From positions 1 to 64,000 of the forward strand of contig JAMHXF010000047.1 of NCBI GenBank assembly GCA_035910535.1: a stretch of 64,000 bases of DNA. The letters are read 5' to 3'. The notes below the pieces were generated by a model. That model was not told where the DNA came from. It made no database searches and was given only the letters and a program-made list of their open reading frames with translations. The position numbers and the translations under genes were made by a program. Below are positions 54,399-62,817 of the stretch, piece by piece. Position 1 is the stretch's first letter; the number at the start of each line of letters is the position of its first letter. Source of the DNA: Archangium_A sp035910535 (lineage in GTDB: Bacteria > Myxococcota > Myxococcia > Myxococcales > Myxococcaceae).

Positions 54399-56183
54399 TT
54401 AGAGGTCCTCCTGGGTGACCGAGAGCACTTCGGCGATGGTGGTTTCTCCGCGGGCGATCTTGAGCGCGCCGTCGTCGAGCAACGTCAACATGCCCTTTTC
54501 CATCGCCTTCTTCTTCACCGTGCCGGAGTCGACGTTCTTGAGGATGAGCTGGCGAATGTCGTCGTCGAGCACGAGCAGCTCGTAGATGCCGCTGCGGCCT
54601 CGGTAGCCGACGCGGTTGCACGTGGGGCACCCCTTGGCGCGGAACACGGTGTCGCCGCCGAGCGCGCGGAAGCGGTCCATGCTCATGCCCAGCTTGGCGA
54701 TCTCTTCTTCGCTCGGCTTGTACGGCTCGCGGCATTCCTTGCAGACGCGGCGCACGAGGCGCTGCGCCATCACCGCCATCAGTGACGACGACACGAGGAA
54801 CGGCTCGACGCCCATCTCGACCAGACGCGTGACGGCGCCGGCCGAGTCGTTGGTGTGCACCGTCGAGAAGACGAGGTGACCCGTCAACGACGCTTCGATG
54901 GCGATCTGCGCGGTCTCTTTGTCGCGGATCTCACCGACCATGATGATGTCGGGGTCTTGTCGGAGGAAGGCGCGCAGCCCGCTCGCGAAGGTCAGGCCGA
55001 TCTTCGGGTTGAGCGGCATCTGGTTGATGCCCTTCAACTGGTACTCGACCGGGTCTTCGACGGTGAGGATCTTCACCTCAGGGGTGTTGATGCGCGTCAA
55101 CGCGCCGTAGAGCGTCGTCGTCTTGCCTGAACCGGTGGGGCCGGTGACGAGCACGATGCCGTGGGAGCGGCGAATGAGCTCGTCCATCTCTCCGAGAATG
55201 TCGGAGTTCATGCCGATTTCGCCGAGGTCGAGCAGCGTCGCGCTCTTGTCGAGCAGACGCATGACGATGCTCTCGCCGTGCACGGTGGGAATGGTCGACA
55301 CACGAATGTCGATGTCGCGGCCGGCGAGCTTGATCTTGATGCGGCCGTCTTGCGGCAGGCGTTTCTCGGCGATGTTCAGCTGCGCCATGATCTTCACGCG
55401 GCTGATGATCGAGTTCTGGTACCGCTTGGGCGGCTTGATGATGTTCTGCAGCACACCGTCGATGCGAAAGCGCACCGCCAGCTCGCGCTCCATCGGCTCG
55501 ATGTGAATGTCTGAGGCCCGCTCCTTCGCCGCGCGAAACAGCAGCGAGTTCACGAGGCGGATGATCGGCGCTTCGTCGCCGGTATCGAGGAGGTCTTGCT
55601 GGTCTTCCAGCACGGCCTCGGCGGCGTCGAGGTCCTGCGCCTCCATCTCGCCGACGACCTGCTCGGCTTCGTTGATCGAGCGATCGTAGACCGAGTTGAT
55701 CGCGTCGATGATGGTGCTGGCGCGGCTGAGCTTGGCCACCACCTCGCCGTTGAGCAGCGCGCGCGCGTGATCGACGACCGCCGTGTCGAGCGGGTCTGAG
55801 ACCGCGATGGCGATGAACTCGCCTTCACGTTTGAGCGGAATGAACTTCGCCTGCTTCGCGAAGTTGATGGGCACCACCTTCACCAGCTCGGCGTCGACGT
55901 CGTCGATGGAGATGACGTCGAGGTACTCGAGGTCGAGCTGCGCGGCCAACGCGCGCGTCACCTGCTCCTCGGTGACCGCCTTGAGGCCGATCAACACCTC
56001 ACCGAGGCGACCGCCTTTTTCAGCTTGCGCCGCGAGTCCTTCATCGAGCTTCTCGCGCGGCAGGCCGAACGACTCGACGAGGATCTCGCCCAGCGGCCGG
56101 CCGAAGAGGTACGCCGGGCCGTGCGAGACGACCCGCGTCTGCTCGGTCACCGAGCCCTCGTGCATGTCGGCGCCACCGCTCAT
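54399..56183 (-). CDS. gspE: Type II secretion ATPase GspE with MshEN domain
   Basis: 594 residues. Residues 30-53 and 59-82 are two 24-residue MshEN motifs (PLGEILVESFGLP... and RLGEVLIGLKAV..., each ending LAAQ) separated by five residues, the pattern that binds c-di-GMP in MshE. The ATPase core has Walker A GPTGSGKTT near 340, an Asp box LTVEDPVEY, Walker B DPDIIMVGEIRD, a His box and a four-Cys zinc element (CKEC...CPTC). The ATG at 56183 is just downstream of the gspD stop. Energises pseudopilus growth. Confidence 0.95.
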   Translation of the reverse strand: MSGGADMHEGSVTEQTRVVSHGPAYLFGRPLGEILVESFGLPREKLDEGLAAQAEKGGRLGEVLIGLKAVTEEQVTRALAAQLDLEYLDVISIDDVDAELVKVVPINFAKQAKFIPLKREGEFIAIAVSDPLDTAVVDHARALLNGEVVAKLSRASTIIDAINSVYDRSINEAEQVVGEMEAQDLDAAEAVLEDQQDLLDTGDEAPIIRLVNSLLFRAAKERASDIHIEPMERELAVRFRIDGVLQNIIKPPKRYQNSIISRVKIMAQLNIAEKRLPQDGRIKIKLAGRDIDIRVSTIPTVHGESIVMRLLDKSATLLDLGEIGMNSDILGEMDELIRRSHGIVLVTGPTGSGKTTTLYGALTRINTPEVKILTVEDPVEYQLKGINQMPLNPKIGLTFASGLRAFLRQDPDIIMVGEIRDKETAQIAIEASLTGHLVFSTVHTNDSAGAVTRLVEMGVEPFLVSSSLMAVMAQRLVRRVCKECREPYKPSEEEIAKLGMSMDRFRALGGDTVFRAKGCPTCNRVGYRGRSGIYELLVLDDDIRQLILKNVDSGTVKKKAMEKGMLTLLDDGALKIARGETTIAEVLSVTQEDL

Positions 56184-56184
56184 G

Positions 56185-58611
56185 TCAGTTGATCTCCGGC
56201 GTAGGCTCCGGGCTCGGCGCAGCGGCAGGGGCCGGAGCGGGCGTCGGGGCGTTCTCGGTCGCAGGCACAGGCTCGGTGCCGCCGCTCGACGGCGAGATGA
56301 CCTTCTCGGTGCCGCTGCCGGGGCCGCCGTTCTCGATCTTCCGCATTTCCTTGTCGACGATCTGCCCCATGCGCGCCAACGGGCCCGCCTTGCGCTCGAA
56401 GTCGATGGCCACGTCGTAGCCGGTGCTGGCGCCGTAGAACTGTTCGACGAACTCCTGACGCTCACGCATCTTGCGCTCGAAGATGCGGCGGAAGTCGGAG
56501 CCGTCACGAATGATGTACGGCGTGAGGAACAGCAGCAGGTTGGTCTTCACCTTGCGGCGGCTCTGCTGGCGGAAGAGGTTCCCGAGCAGGGGAATGTCAC
56601 CGAGAATCGGGGTCTTCGAGACCGACTCGACGATGCGGTCTTGCATGATGCCGCCGATGACCACGGTCTCCTGGTCTTTCGCGACCACGGTGGTCTTGGC
56701 GCTGCGCTTCGAGGTCGTGGGGCCGAGCACCGGGTCGCTGGAGGCGATTTCTTCAATCTGCTCGGTGATGACGAGGCGCACGTAGTCGCTCTCGTTGATC
56801 TGCGGCTTCACCGACAGCTTCAGGTCGACGTTCTGACGCTGAATGGTACCGAAGGCCTGCCCGCCGAGCCCACCCAGGCCGCCAAGCCCGCCGAGGCTGC
56901 TGCCCAGACCGCCGAGCTGCGAGGTCAAGCCTGTCTGGCCGGCGAGGCCTGAGAGGCCACCCAGGCCGCCGAGACCACCGGCCGAGAAGCCAGACTGAAA
57001 CGGTACGTTCTGGCCGACGGTGATCTCGGCCTCTTCGTTGTCGGTGGTGAGAATGTGCGGCGTCGAGAGCACGTTCACGTCGCTCGACTTCTGCATGGCG
57101 TTCAACACGATGCCGAACGCGGGGATCTGAATGCCGCCGATGGTGAGGTTGGGAATCGTCGGGCCCTGCAGACCGGCGAGGAAGCCGCCCATGCCCACGA
57201 GGTTGGTGATCGACAAGCTGGGTGGCAGGCCCGAGCTGCCGTACTTGGTGCCGAAGAACGTCGGCATCGTGCCGCCCTGACCGTCGCTCACCGGCAGACC
57301 ACCGTGCAGGTTGATGCCGAGGTCCGAGTTGCGGTCGAGGTTCACTTCCATGATCACCGCTTCGACGAAGACCTGGCGGCGGCGAATGTCGAGCCGCTCC
57401 ACCACGCGCACGAGGCTGCGGTAGTCGGCCTGGCTGGCGATGATGACCAGCGAGTTGGTCGCCTTGTCGGCGCTGATCTTCACTTCACCGGCGAACAGCT
57501 CCGCCGAGCCCGAGCCCGTCTTGGCGCCCGGAGGCGGCGGAGGACCACCGGCCTTGGGGCGGTTCGCGGTGCCCTGCGCCAGCGTCTGCATGGTCGCGGC
57601 GACGTCTTCGGCATTCGCGTTCTCGAGGTAATAGACGTTGATGCGACCTTCGCCCGAGATGGGGATGTCGATCTCTCTGACCAGCGCTTCGATGCGCTCG
57701 AAGCCCGCCGGGCTGGCGATGACGATGAGCTTGTTGGTGCGCTCGTCAGGGATGATCTGCGAGAGCGTCGCCGCGCCGCCGCCTTCACTGGCCTGAGGCC
57801 CCGTACCCGGCGTCACCTGCGCCTGGCCCGGAGCCGGAGGAGGGGGCGCCGCGGTGATGCCCGGCCGCTGACCCGGCTTGTTGCCCTTGCTCTCGAAGAG
57901 CTTCTGGATCTTGTCGGCGATCTCCTGCGCGGTCGCGTACTGCACCTGAATGATGCGGATCTCGTCGGCCGCCGAGCGCGAGTCGAGCTGGTTAATCACG
58001 CGCTCGAGGCGGTGCATGTTCGAGCCGAGGTCGTTGATGATGATGGTGTCGGGCTGAAACGGAATGGTGTCGCCCGACGGCGTGACGAGCTGCTGGAGCA
58101 CGCCGCGCAGTTGCTCGATTTCGACGTTCTTCACCTTGAAGACGCGCGTCACCATCTGCTCGTTCATGGTGTACGGCTGATCAGGGTCGGTGATCGTCGG
58201 AATGGGGAACTGCTTGGCGCGCTGCTTGTCGATGATCTTCATGAACTTCCCCTGCTCGTAAACAGAGAGGGAGTTCGAATCCAAAGCGGCGAGGAACGCG
58301 GCGTAGAACTGGTCGGCGTTCACCTCGACCTTGCCGTTCTCGGGGCCGATGATGGAGATCTTGCCGCGAATGTTCTCGGGGAGAATGAAGGTGCGGCAGG
58401 TGACGTCGGCCACCGTCTGCACCAGCTTCTCGATCTCGACCTTGTCGAAGTAGATGTTGTAGCGGCCCTTGCGGCGCTGCTCTTCACAGCTCGGCTTCTT
58501 GGGCGCGATGGTCGAGCCGGGCGCGGGCGGCGGCGCGGGTTGCGCAACAGCCACGAGCGGTACGAGGGCGAGCAGGGCGACGATCGTTCGGTTCATGAGT
58601 GGGTGCTTCAC
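56185..58611 (-). CDS. gspD: Type II secretion secretin GspD
   Basis: 808 residues. Signal peptide (about 1-23), N0-N3 periplasmic domains (for example VFKVKNVEIEQLRGVLQQLV), then the secretin barrel ending near VKTNLLLFLTPYIIRDG. A Gly/Leu-rich loop (LGGLGGLSGLAGQTG and neighbours) of about 50 residues lies within the secretin domain near 535-585. The N-terminus may start at GTG 58611 (overlapping gspC stop, GTGA) or ATG 58596. The C-terminus is Pro/Ala/Glu-rich. Forms the outer-membrane channel. Confidence 0.94.
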   Translation of the reverse strand: MKHPLMNRTIVALLALVPLVAVAQPAPPPAPGSTIAPKKPSCEEQRRKGRYNIYFDKVEIEKLVQTVADVTCRTFILPENIRGKISIIGPENGKVEVNADQFYAAFLAALDSNSLSVYEQGKFMKIIDKQRAKQFPIPTITDPDQPYTMNEQMVTRVFKVKNVEIEQLRGVLQQLVTPSGDTIPFQPDTIIINDLGSNMHRLERVINQLDSRSAADEIRIIQVQYATAQEIADKIQKLFESKGNKPGQRPGITAAPPPPAPGQAQVTPGTGPQASEGGGAATLSQIIPDERTNKLIVIASPAGFERIEALVREIDIPISGEGRINVYYLENANAEDVAATMQTLAQGTANRPKAGGPPPPPGAKTGSGSAELFAGEVKISADKATNSLVIIASQADYRSLVRVVERLDIRRRQVFVEAVIMEVNLDRNSDLGINLHGGLPVSDGQGGTMPTFFGTKYGSSGLPPSLSITNLVGMGGFLAGLQGPTIPNLTIGGIQIPAFGIVLNAMQKSSDVNVLSTPHILTTDNEEAEITVGQNVPFQSGFSAGGLGGLGGLSGLAGQTGLTSQLGGLGSSLGGLGGLGGLGGQAFGTIQRQNVDLKLSVKPQINESDYVRLVITEQIEEIASSDPVLGPTTSKRSAKTTVVAKDQETVVIGGIMQDRIVESVSKTPILGDIPLLGNLFRQQSRRKVKTNLLLFLTPYIIRDGSDFRRIFERKMRERQEFVEQFYGASTGYDVAIDFERKAGPLARMGQIVDKEMRKIENGGPGSGTEKVISPSSGGTEPVPATENAPTPAPAPAAAPSPEPTPEIN

Positions 58612-59516
58612 TTGACGTTGTAGGTCTTGCGGACAGCGGCTCCGTTGCGCTCGACCTCGATGTCGATGCGGCCGCTCTCTTTGAGCTTCGAGTAGACCTC
58701 GAGGGCCTTCTCAGGGCTGTTCAGATCAAAGCCGTTGATGCGCTTGATCACGTCGCCGTTCTGAATGCCGATCTTCGAATAGATGGAGTCGGGGCGAATC
58801 GAGAAGAGCTTGAAGCCCTGCGCGACGCCGTCTTTGAACGCCGGCACGATGCGCGCCTGCATGGCGACGTCGTTGAGGTTCGCGAGCGTCTTGTCGATTT
58901 CAGCGCGGGGAATTTCGTAGTCGTTTTCAGACAGCTGCTTCACGCCGGTGCCCAGCGCGACCGACGCCGGCGCCGCGGTGTTCGCCGGCGGAGCCGGGGC
59001 AGGGGCGGGCGGCGCGCCGGCTTCACCACTGCCGTCGATGAACTCGCGGCGGTTGTTGTTGATGATGATGACGCGCTCGCGCTCGATCTCCACGACCTCC
59101 GCGTTCTGAATGCGGTCGTGCGGCATGTACGTCGCGGTCTTCAACGTGACGATGTCTTGAATGCTGGCCACCGACCAGTCAGGCATGCTCTCGCTGACCA
59201 ACGTGCCCAGCAGCTTGAGCCGCAGCGTGGTGCGCACCGGCGCTGCGTTGGGGTCGATGACCGGAACCGTCGGCTCGGCCACGGTCGGCTCGGGCTTGGG
59301 CACCGGCAGGCCGAGCGCCTTGGCGACGCGCTCCAGGTTCAGCGACGTCATGGGCGTCGCGCGCTGCAGCGGGGTGGCGCGGTTCGACTTGCCGGTGGGC
59401 AACGGCAGCAACGACACCTCGATGAACGCGTTGCCGGTGCGCGCAACGAGCCACGCCACCGCCAACATGAAGAGGAGGTGGATCACCCAGAAATGGCGCT
59501 TGAAGAGCACTTCCAC
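58608..59516 (-). CDS. gspC: Type II secretion protein GspC
   Basis: 302 residues. One N-terminal helix (about 10-26), a Pro-rich linker, the homology region (LKLLGTLVSESMPDWSVASI), and a C-terminal PDZ-like domain (FKLFSIRPDSIYSKIGIQNG). Links the inner-membrane platform to the secretin. GTG start at 59516; if the sigma54 promoter upstream is used, the leader is very short. First gene of the operon. Confidence 0.9.
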   Translation of the reverse strand: MEVLFKRHFWVIHLLFMLAVAWLVARTGNAFIEVSLLPLPTGKSNRATPLQRATPMTSLNLERVAKALGLPVPKPEPTVAEPTVPVIDPNAAPVRTTLRLKLLGTLVSESMPDWSVASIQDIVTLKTATYMPHDRIQNAEVVEIERERVIIINNNRREFIDGSGEAGAPPAPAPAPPANTAAPASVALGTGVKQLSENDYEIPRAEIDKTLANLNDVAMQARIVPAFKDGVAQGFKLFSIRPDSIYSKIGIQNGDVIKRINGFDLNSPEKALEVYSKLKESGRIDIEVERNGAAVRKTYNVK

Positions 59517-59530
59517 GATGCCCTGCAGGC

Positions 59531-59547
59531 AGCAAGCCGGGTGCCAG
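59531..59547 (-). promoter_or_regulatory. Sigma54 -24/-12 promoter of the T2SS operon
   Basis: On the minus strand the sequence CTGGCACCCGGCTTGCT matches the sigma54 consensus (TGGCAC, five bases, TTGCT) with GG at -24 and GC at -12. The predicted start is near 59520, about 4 bases before the gspC GTG. Two similar near-palindromes lie upstream at enhancer distance. Confidence 0.72.
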
Positions 59548-59597
59548 CTATTCCTGAGTGTTTACAACTGGTTGAGGGCTCACTTCAGGGGCGGAAG

Positions 59598-59610
59598 TGA
59601 CAATTTGTCA
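59598..59610. promoter_or_regulatory. Proximal enhancer-like near-palindrome upstream of gspC
   Basis: TGACAATTTGTCA, perfect 6-bp arms around one base; centre about 84 bp upstream of the predicted start. A related 13-mer is 30 bp further away. Confidence 0.5.
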
Positions 59611-59627
59611 GCGGGCTGGGGCCAACG

Positions 59628-59640
59628 CGACAAGTGGTCA
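59628..59640. promoter_or_regulatory. Distal enhancer-like near-palindrome upstream of gspC
   Basis: CGACAAGTGGTCA resembles the proximal site (9 of 13 bases the same on the plus strand; weaker symmetry). Its centre is about 114 bp upstream of the predicted start, three helical turns from the proximal site, and overlaps the stop of the DUF6285 gene. Confidence 0.4.
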
Positions 59641-60000
59641 GATTTCTTGAGACGGGTCGAAGCGGGCGTTGGTGACCTCGAGCGTCTCTCTGGCCGTCGA
59701 GAGCAGGTGTTCGAGGGTGGCGTCGGTGAGCAGTTCGCCGGCGCGGAGTCGCGTCGCGAGCTCGCGATTGAGCTCGCTCAACGGCGCTTCGTGGCCCAGC
59801 AATTTCACCAGGCGGGCTGACTCGGCTGACGCGCGCGGGTCGGCGGTGCGCGCTTCGTTGGCGACGATGGTGGCGAGGTTGGCGGCGATCAACACACGAA
59901 ACTGCAGCGCCTTGTCGGCTTCCAACTTCGGCACCACGTCGCTCATCAGGAACGTGGCGAGCGCGTCGAGCAGCGTCGGGTGATCAGGTCGGTCTTGCAT
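59638..60000 (-). CDS. DUF6285-like protein
   Basis: 120 residues. MQDRPDHPTLLDALATFLMS and the FRVLIAANLATIVANEAR segment match what I recall of DUF6285 proteins, small helical proteins commonly encoded beside APH-like phosphotransferases and acyl-CoA dehydrogenases. Such a phosphotransferase is 1.3 kb away on the same strand, though two outer-membrane genes intervene. Start ATG at 60000; a longer in-frame start would overlap the neighbour. Confidence 0.72.
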   Translation of the reverse strand: MQDRPDHPTLLDALATFLMSDVVPKLEADKALQFRVLIAANLATIVANEARTADPRASAESARLVKLLGHEAPLSELNRELATRLRAGELLTDATLEHLLSTARETLEVTNARFDPSQEI

Positions 60001-60002
60001 GG

Positions 60003-60536
60003 TCAGCGCAGTGAATAGCCCACCCCGATGACGGCGGTCGCGGTGAACTGAGGGTTCGTCGTGGGTAGCGGAAAGCCGATGAAGGCCAGCGGTACGCCGG
60101 GCGCAATTTCGACGAACACGCTCAGGCCTCGCTGCTCGAGTTGCTTCTCGGGTCGTGACGCGAAGATCCACGTCAGGCGTATGGGCGCGACGAAGGAAAG
60201 CGTCGCCTGGGTGCCGCGCGCCGAGATGCTGGTGAACGACGCTCCGACTGTCGCTGACAGCAAAAAGTGATCATTCAGTCGAAGTTCGGGGCCGATGGCG
60301 GTCTGCACGATGCCGACGAAGAGCGCCGTCGCGGCCGTCATTCGAAAGGCGACGCCCGTGGTGTCGTTGAGCCACGCGCCGAGGCCGAACGAGATGCCCG
60401 CGCCGAAGCCGGCGGAGCCGGGTGTCGTCGAAGTTCCTCCGGCGGCGGCGAAGGCGATGTCTACGAGTACGCGCGCGTCTTCGCGTTCAGGTGCGGCCGC
60501 CAGCGACGCCGCGAGGACCAGCGCGGTCACCACCAC
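60003..60536 (-). CDS. Outer-membrane-like protein, tandem paralogue A
   Basis: 177 residues. A signal-like N-terminus (MVVTALVLAASLAAAPE), then alternating Gly/hydrophobic strands (GAGISFGLGAWL, LLSATVGASFTSI), ending GYSLR, a beta-barrel-style terminus. It shares ASRPEKQLEQRG-SVFVE with the next gene (ASRPEQQLARRG-ALFVE). GTG start. Function unknown. Confidence 0.68.
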   Translation of the reverse strand: MVVTALVLAASLAAAPEREDARVLVDIAFAAAGGTSTTPGSAGFGAGISFGLGAWLNDTTGVAFRMTAATALFVGIVQTAIGPELRLNDHFLLSATVGASFTSISARGTQATLSFVAPIRLTWIFASRPEKQLEQRGLSVFVEIAPGVPLAFIGFPLPTTNPQFTATAVIGVGYSLR

Positions 60537-61072
60537 ACGTAGCTCGCGCCGACCGCCGCCATGACCGCGATGGGCACCGTGGTGAGCGGTGTCGCAAAGC
60601 GATCGCTGAAGCCTCTTCCTCCCAGGACAGTGACGCCAGGAGAGAACTCGACGAAGAGCGCGAAGCCACGACGTGCGAGCTGTTGTTCAGGGCGCGACGC
60701 CAGCAGAAACGTGGCTCTGGCAGGAGCGAACAGCGCAAACGCTGCTGCCTGGTCGGGCCCGCCACCGATCAAGCCGAACCCGAGCCCCGTCGACAGCGCG
60801 ATGCGCTCACCCAACATGAACTCGTAGTTCGCGCTGAGCAGTGCTGCCTGCACGATGATCGCCGTCGTCAGCGTTCCTCGAAACAAGACGCCTTCGCGAT
60901 CGTTGAACGTCGCGCCCACGTCGAACGTGATTCCGCCGCCGAGCCCGATGGCAAGAACTGCCGGTGCGTATCCACCAGCGCCCGCGAGCCCAATGGCTCC
61001 GCGGAGCCGTGGCCCGTCACGACCTTCAACTGCACCACTCACCAGGAACGCGGCCACCAACAGAAACGACAT
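60527..61072 (-). CDS. Outer-membrane-like protein, tandem paralogue B
   Basis: 181 residues. Hydrophobic N-terminus MSFLLVAAFLVSGAVEG, then Gly-rich strands (GLGGGITFDVGATF, ALSTGLGFGLIGGG), ending ASYVWW. Clearly related to the adjacent gene by the shared SRPEQQL/FVEFSPGV block. 3' end overlaps paralogue A by 10 bp. Tandem duplication is likely. Confidence 0.68.
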   Translation of the reverse strand: MSFLLVAAFLVSGAVEGRDGPRLRGAIGLAGAGGYAPAVLAIGLGGGITFDVGATFNDREGVLFRGTLTTAIIVQAALLSANYEFMLGERIALSTGLGFGLIGGGPDQAAAFALFAPARATFLLASRPEQQLARRGFALFVEFSPGVTVLGGRGFSDRFATPLTTVPIAVMAAVGASYVWW

Positions 61073-61258
61073 CGGCGCACCCTATCTCCAAGCGTAGCCG
61101 GAGCCCATAGGCGGAATTCCGTGGTCCGACGCCGAGCCCCGCCGCCGACGAGCTCAAGCGCGGTCGGCAATGGTTGTCACGTCAACATCAGGCAACGGAG
61201 CCGTGAGCATGAGGCTGCTCTGTGCACACGATGCGCTGGTGCCAATCGACGTGTGCGC

Positions 61259-62230
61259 TCAGAAACGCCCGTTGCGGATCAGCCTCAGCGCTTCGAACTC
61301 CATCTCGACGCTGCGCCGCGCGATGGCGATGAGCTCGAGGTCGCGCTCTTGCCCCGACAGGTAGCGCTCGCCTTGAAACACGCTGCCCACCGCCCAGCGG
61401 ACGTTGCCGCAGACTTCCCACCAGAAGACCTGCGAGACGTCGACGGCGCGACCGCTGGCTCTTTCATACGCGGCGTAGAACGGCTCGCGCGCCGCGAACC
61501 CGCCAATGGGCTTGTCCAGGCGGTTGAAGCGCCAGTCTCGCACGCTGATCCACGAGAGATCTTCGTAGGGCGAACCCAGGTGCGAGAACTCCCAGTCGAG
61601 CACGGCCGACAAGCCGTCAGGGGTCACCATGAAGTTGCCGGTGCGGAAGTCGCCGTGCACCAGCACCACTTCTTCATTCTTCGGAGCGCGCTCTTCGAGC
61701 CAGCGCAGCGCGTATTCGACGGCCGGGTACGCGCTGGGAATTCCGTCGAGCATCGTGCGCAGTTGCTCGAGCGCCGCGAGTGCCGGTGACTTTTCAGAGC
61801 GCGTGAAGGGCAGGCCGCTCTTCACCGAGTGGATCTTCGCGAGCGTCTGCGCGAGCTCTTCAGGCAGACCCTGGCGCGCGTCTTCGAGCTCAGGGTTTCG
61901 CACCACGCGGCGACCGATGGCTTCCCCTGAAACCCACTCGAGGAAGTACGCGCTCGCGCCGTCACGCAGCAGCGAGTCGTGCAGCCAACGCACCGCAGGG
62001 GTCTTCACGCCGCCACGCACCGCCGCAGAGATGACGGCGAACTCTTCGCGTCGTCGAATGCTCCCGGGCAACGAGCTGGGCGCGTCGCTGCGCAGCGCGA
62101 GCCGCAGCGGCACACCGTCGTGAATGAGCTCGACGCGAAAGTTCTCCTGACACGCGCCGCCATGCAGCGGCTTCACGTCTTTGAGCTCCGCGCCATGAGA
62201 AGCGAGCGCCGCGCGAATTCGGTCTTCCAT
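61259..62230 (-). CDS. APH-like phosphotransferase family protein
   Basis: 323 residues. Kinase-like fold with LHGGACQENFRVEL at the N-terminus, the catalytic loop VVLVHGDFRTGNFMV near residue 197, and VLDWEFSHLGSPYEDLSW near 220 supplying the metal Asp. Homologous to the N-terminal domain of ACAD10-type proteins and macrolide/aminoglycoside kinases. The nearby DUF6285 gene and a fatty-acyl context suggest a catabolic role. There are 186 bases downstream without a gene; nothing distinctive is visible there. Confidence 0.85.
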   Translation of the reverse strand: MEDRIRAALASHGAELKDVKPLHGGACQENFRVELIHDGVPLRLALRSDAPSSLPGSIRRREEFAVISAAVRGGVKTPAVRWLHDSLLRDGASAYFLEWVSGEAIGRRVVRNPELEDARQGLPEELAQTLAKIHSVKSGLPFTRSEKSPALAALEQLRTMLDGIPSAYPAVEYALRWLEERAPKNEEVVLVHGDFRTGNFMVTPDGLSAVLDWEFSHLGSPYEDLSWISVRDWRFNRLDKPIGGFAAREPFYAAYERASGRAVDVSQVFWWEVCGNVRWAVGSVFQGERYLSGQERDLELIAIARRSVEMEFEALRLIRNGRF

Positions 62231-62248
62231 GGGCGGGCGACCGTAGCG

Positions 62249-62740
62249 CTACGGCGTCGTCGGGAGCAGCGCCTTTCCCGGCACCGGGAGGTCGTCGGCG
62301 TAGCTGGCGACGAAGCGCCGGTGCGTGAAGCGCCACGTACCGTTCTTCTCGAGGGCGTCGAAGTACGTGCCCGCGACGTGCATCGACGTACCGTCACGGA
62401 GTCGACCGAACTCCTGCATCGAGGTTCGCGCGACCGCGTGCCTCGCGTCGACAAGCTCGACGACGACGGGCCCGATGCTCTGCACCAGCACCTCGGTGGC
62501 GCCGATGGTTCCGGTGAGGCCTTCTTCGATGGCGTCACGGCCGACGAGGCGGCGATCGAAAGGTGGCGCGACCTCCCACACGCCGCCTGCCGTGAAGAGC
62601 GCCGCAATGTCGTTGGGGCGGCGGCGATTCACGCCGTCGTGGTACCGCTCGATGACCTCCCGAATCGTCGACTTGTCTTCGTTCATGGCGAGCTCCGGTG
62701 CGCAGGTGGAAATGAAAAGAAGGCAGAGCAGGTGACGCAT
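62249..62740 (-). CDS. SnoaL-like (NTF2 fold) protein
   Basis: 163 residues. STIREVIERYHDGVNRRRPNDIAALFTAGG is the polyketide-cyclase/NTF2-like N-terminus, followed by strands ending WRFTHRRFVASY. The N-terminal MRHLLCLLFISTCAPELA may be a signal or lipoprotein leader; an internal ATG at 62686 gives a cytoplasmic form. Divergent from the LysR gene, which likely regulates it. Confidence 0.75.
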   Translation of the reverse strand: MRHLLCLLFISTCAPELAMNEDKSTIREVIERYHDGVNRRRPNDIAALFTAGGVWEVAPPFDRRLVGRDAIEEGLTGTIGATEVLVQSIGPVVVELVDARHAVARTSMQEFGRLRDGTSMHVAGTYFDALEKNGTWRFTHRRFVASYADDLPVPGKALLPTTP

Positions 62741-62749
62741 GTTGAAGAC

Positions 62750-62763
62750 TCTTGCGCTCAAGA
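62750..62763. promoter_or_regulatory. Candidate LysR-type operator
   Basis: TCTTG-CGCT-CAAGA, a perfect 5-bp-arm palindrome, lies in the 77-bp gap between the divergent SnoaL-like gene and the lysR-type gene, 10 bp upstream of the former's ATG. Position fits a LysR operator, though it does not match the exact T-N11-A box. Confidence 0.35.
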
Positions 62764-62817
62764 TTGAGCTGAGTCGAACGCGTTGTTTTCAGCGAATTAT
62801 TGAGTTTTCATCAGGTG

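Noticed and set aside
56845..56990. Short direct repeats resembling a CRISPR or minisatellite
   Set aside because: They encode the Gly/Leu-rich loop of GspD in frame; no spacers or cas genes.
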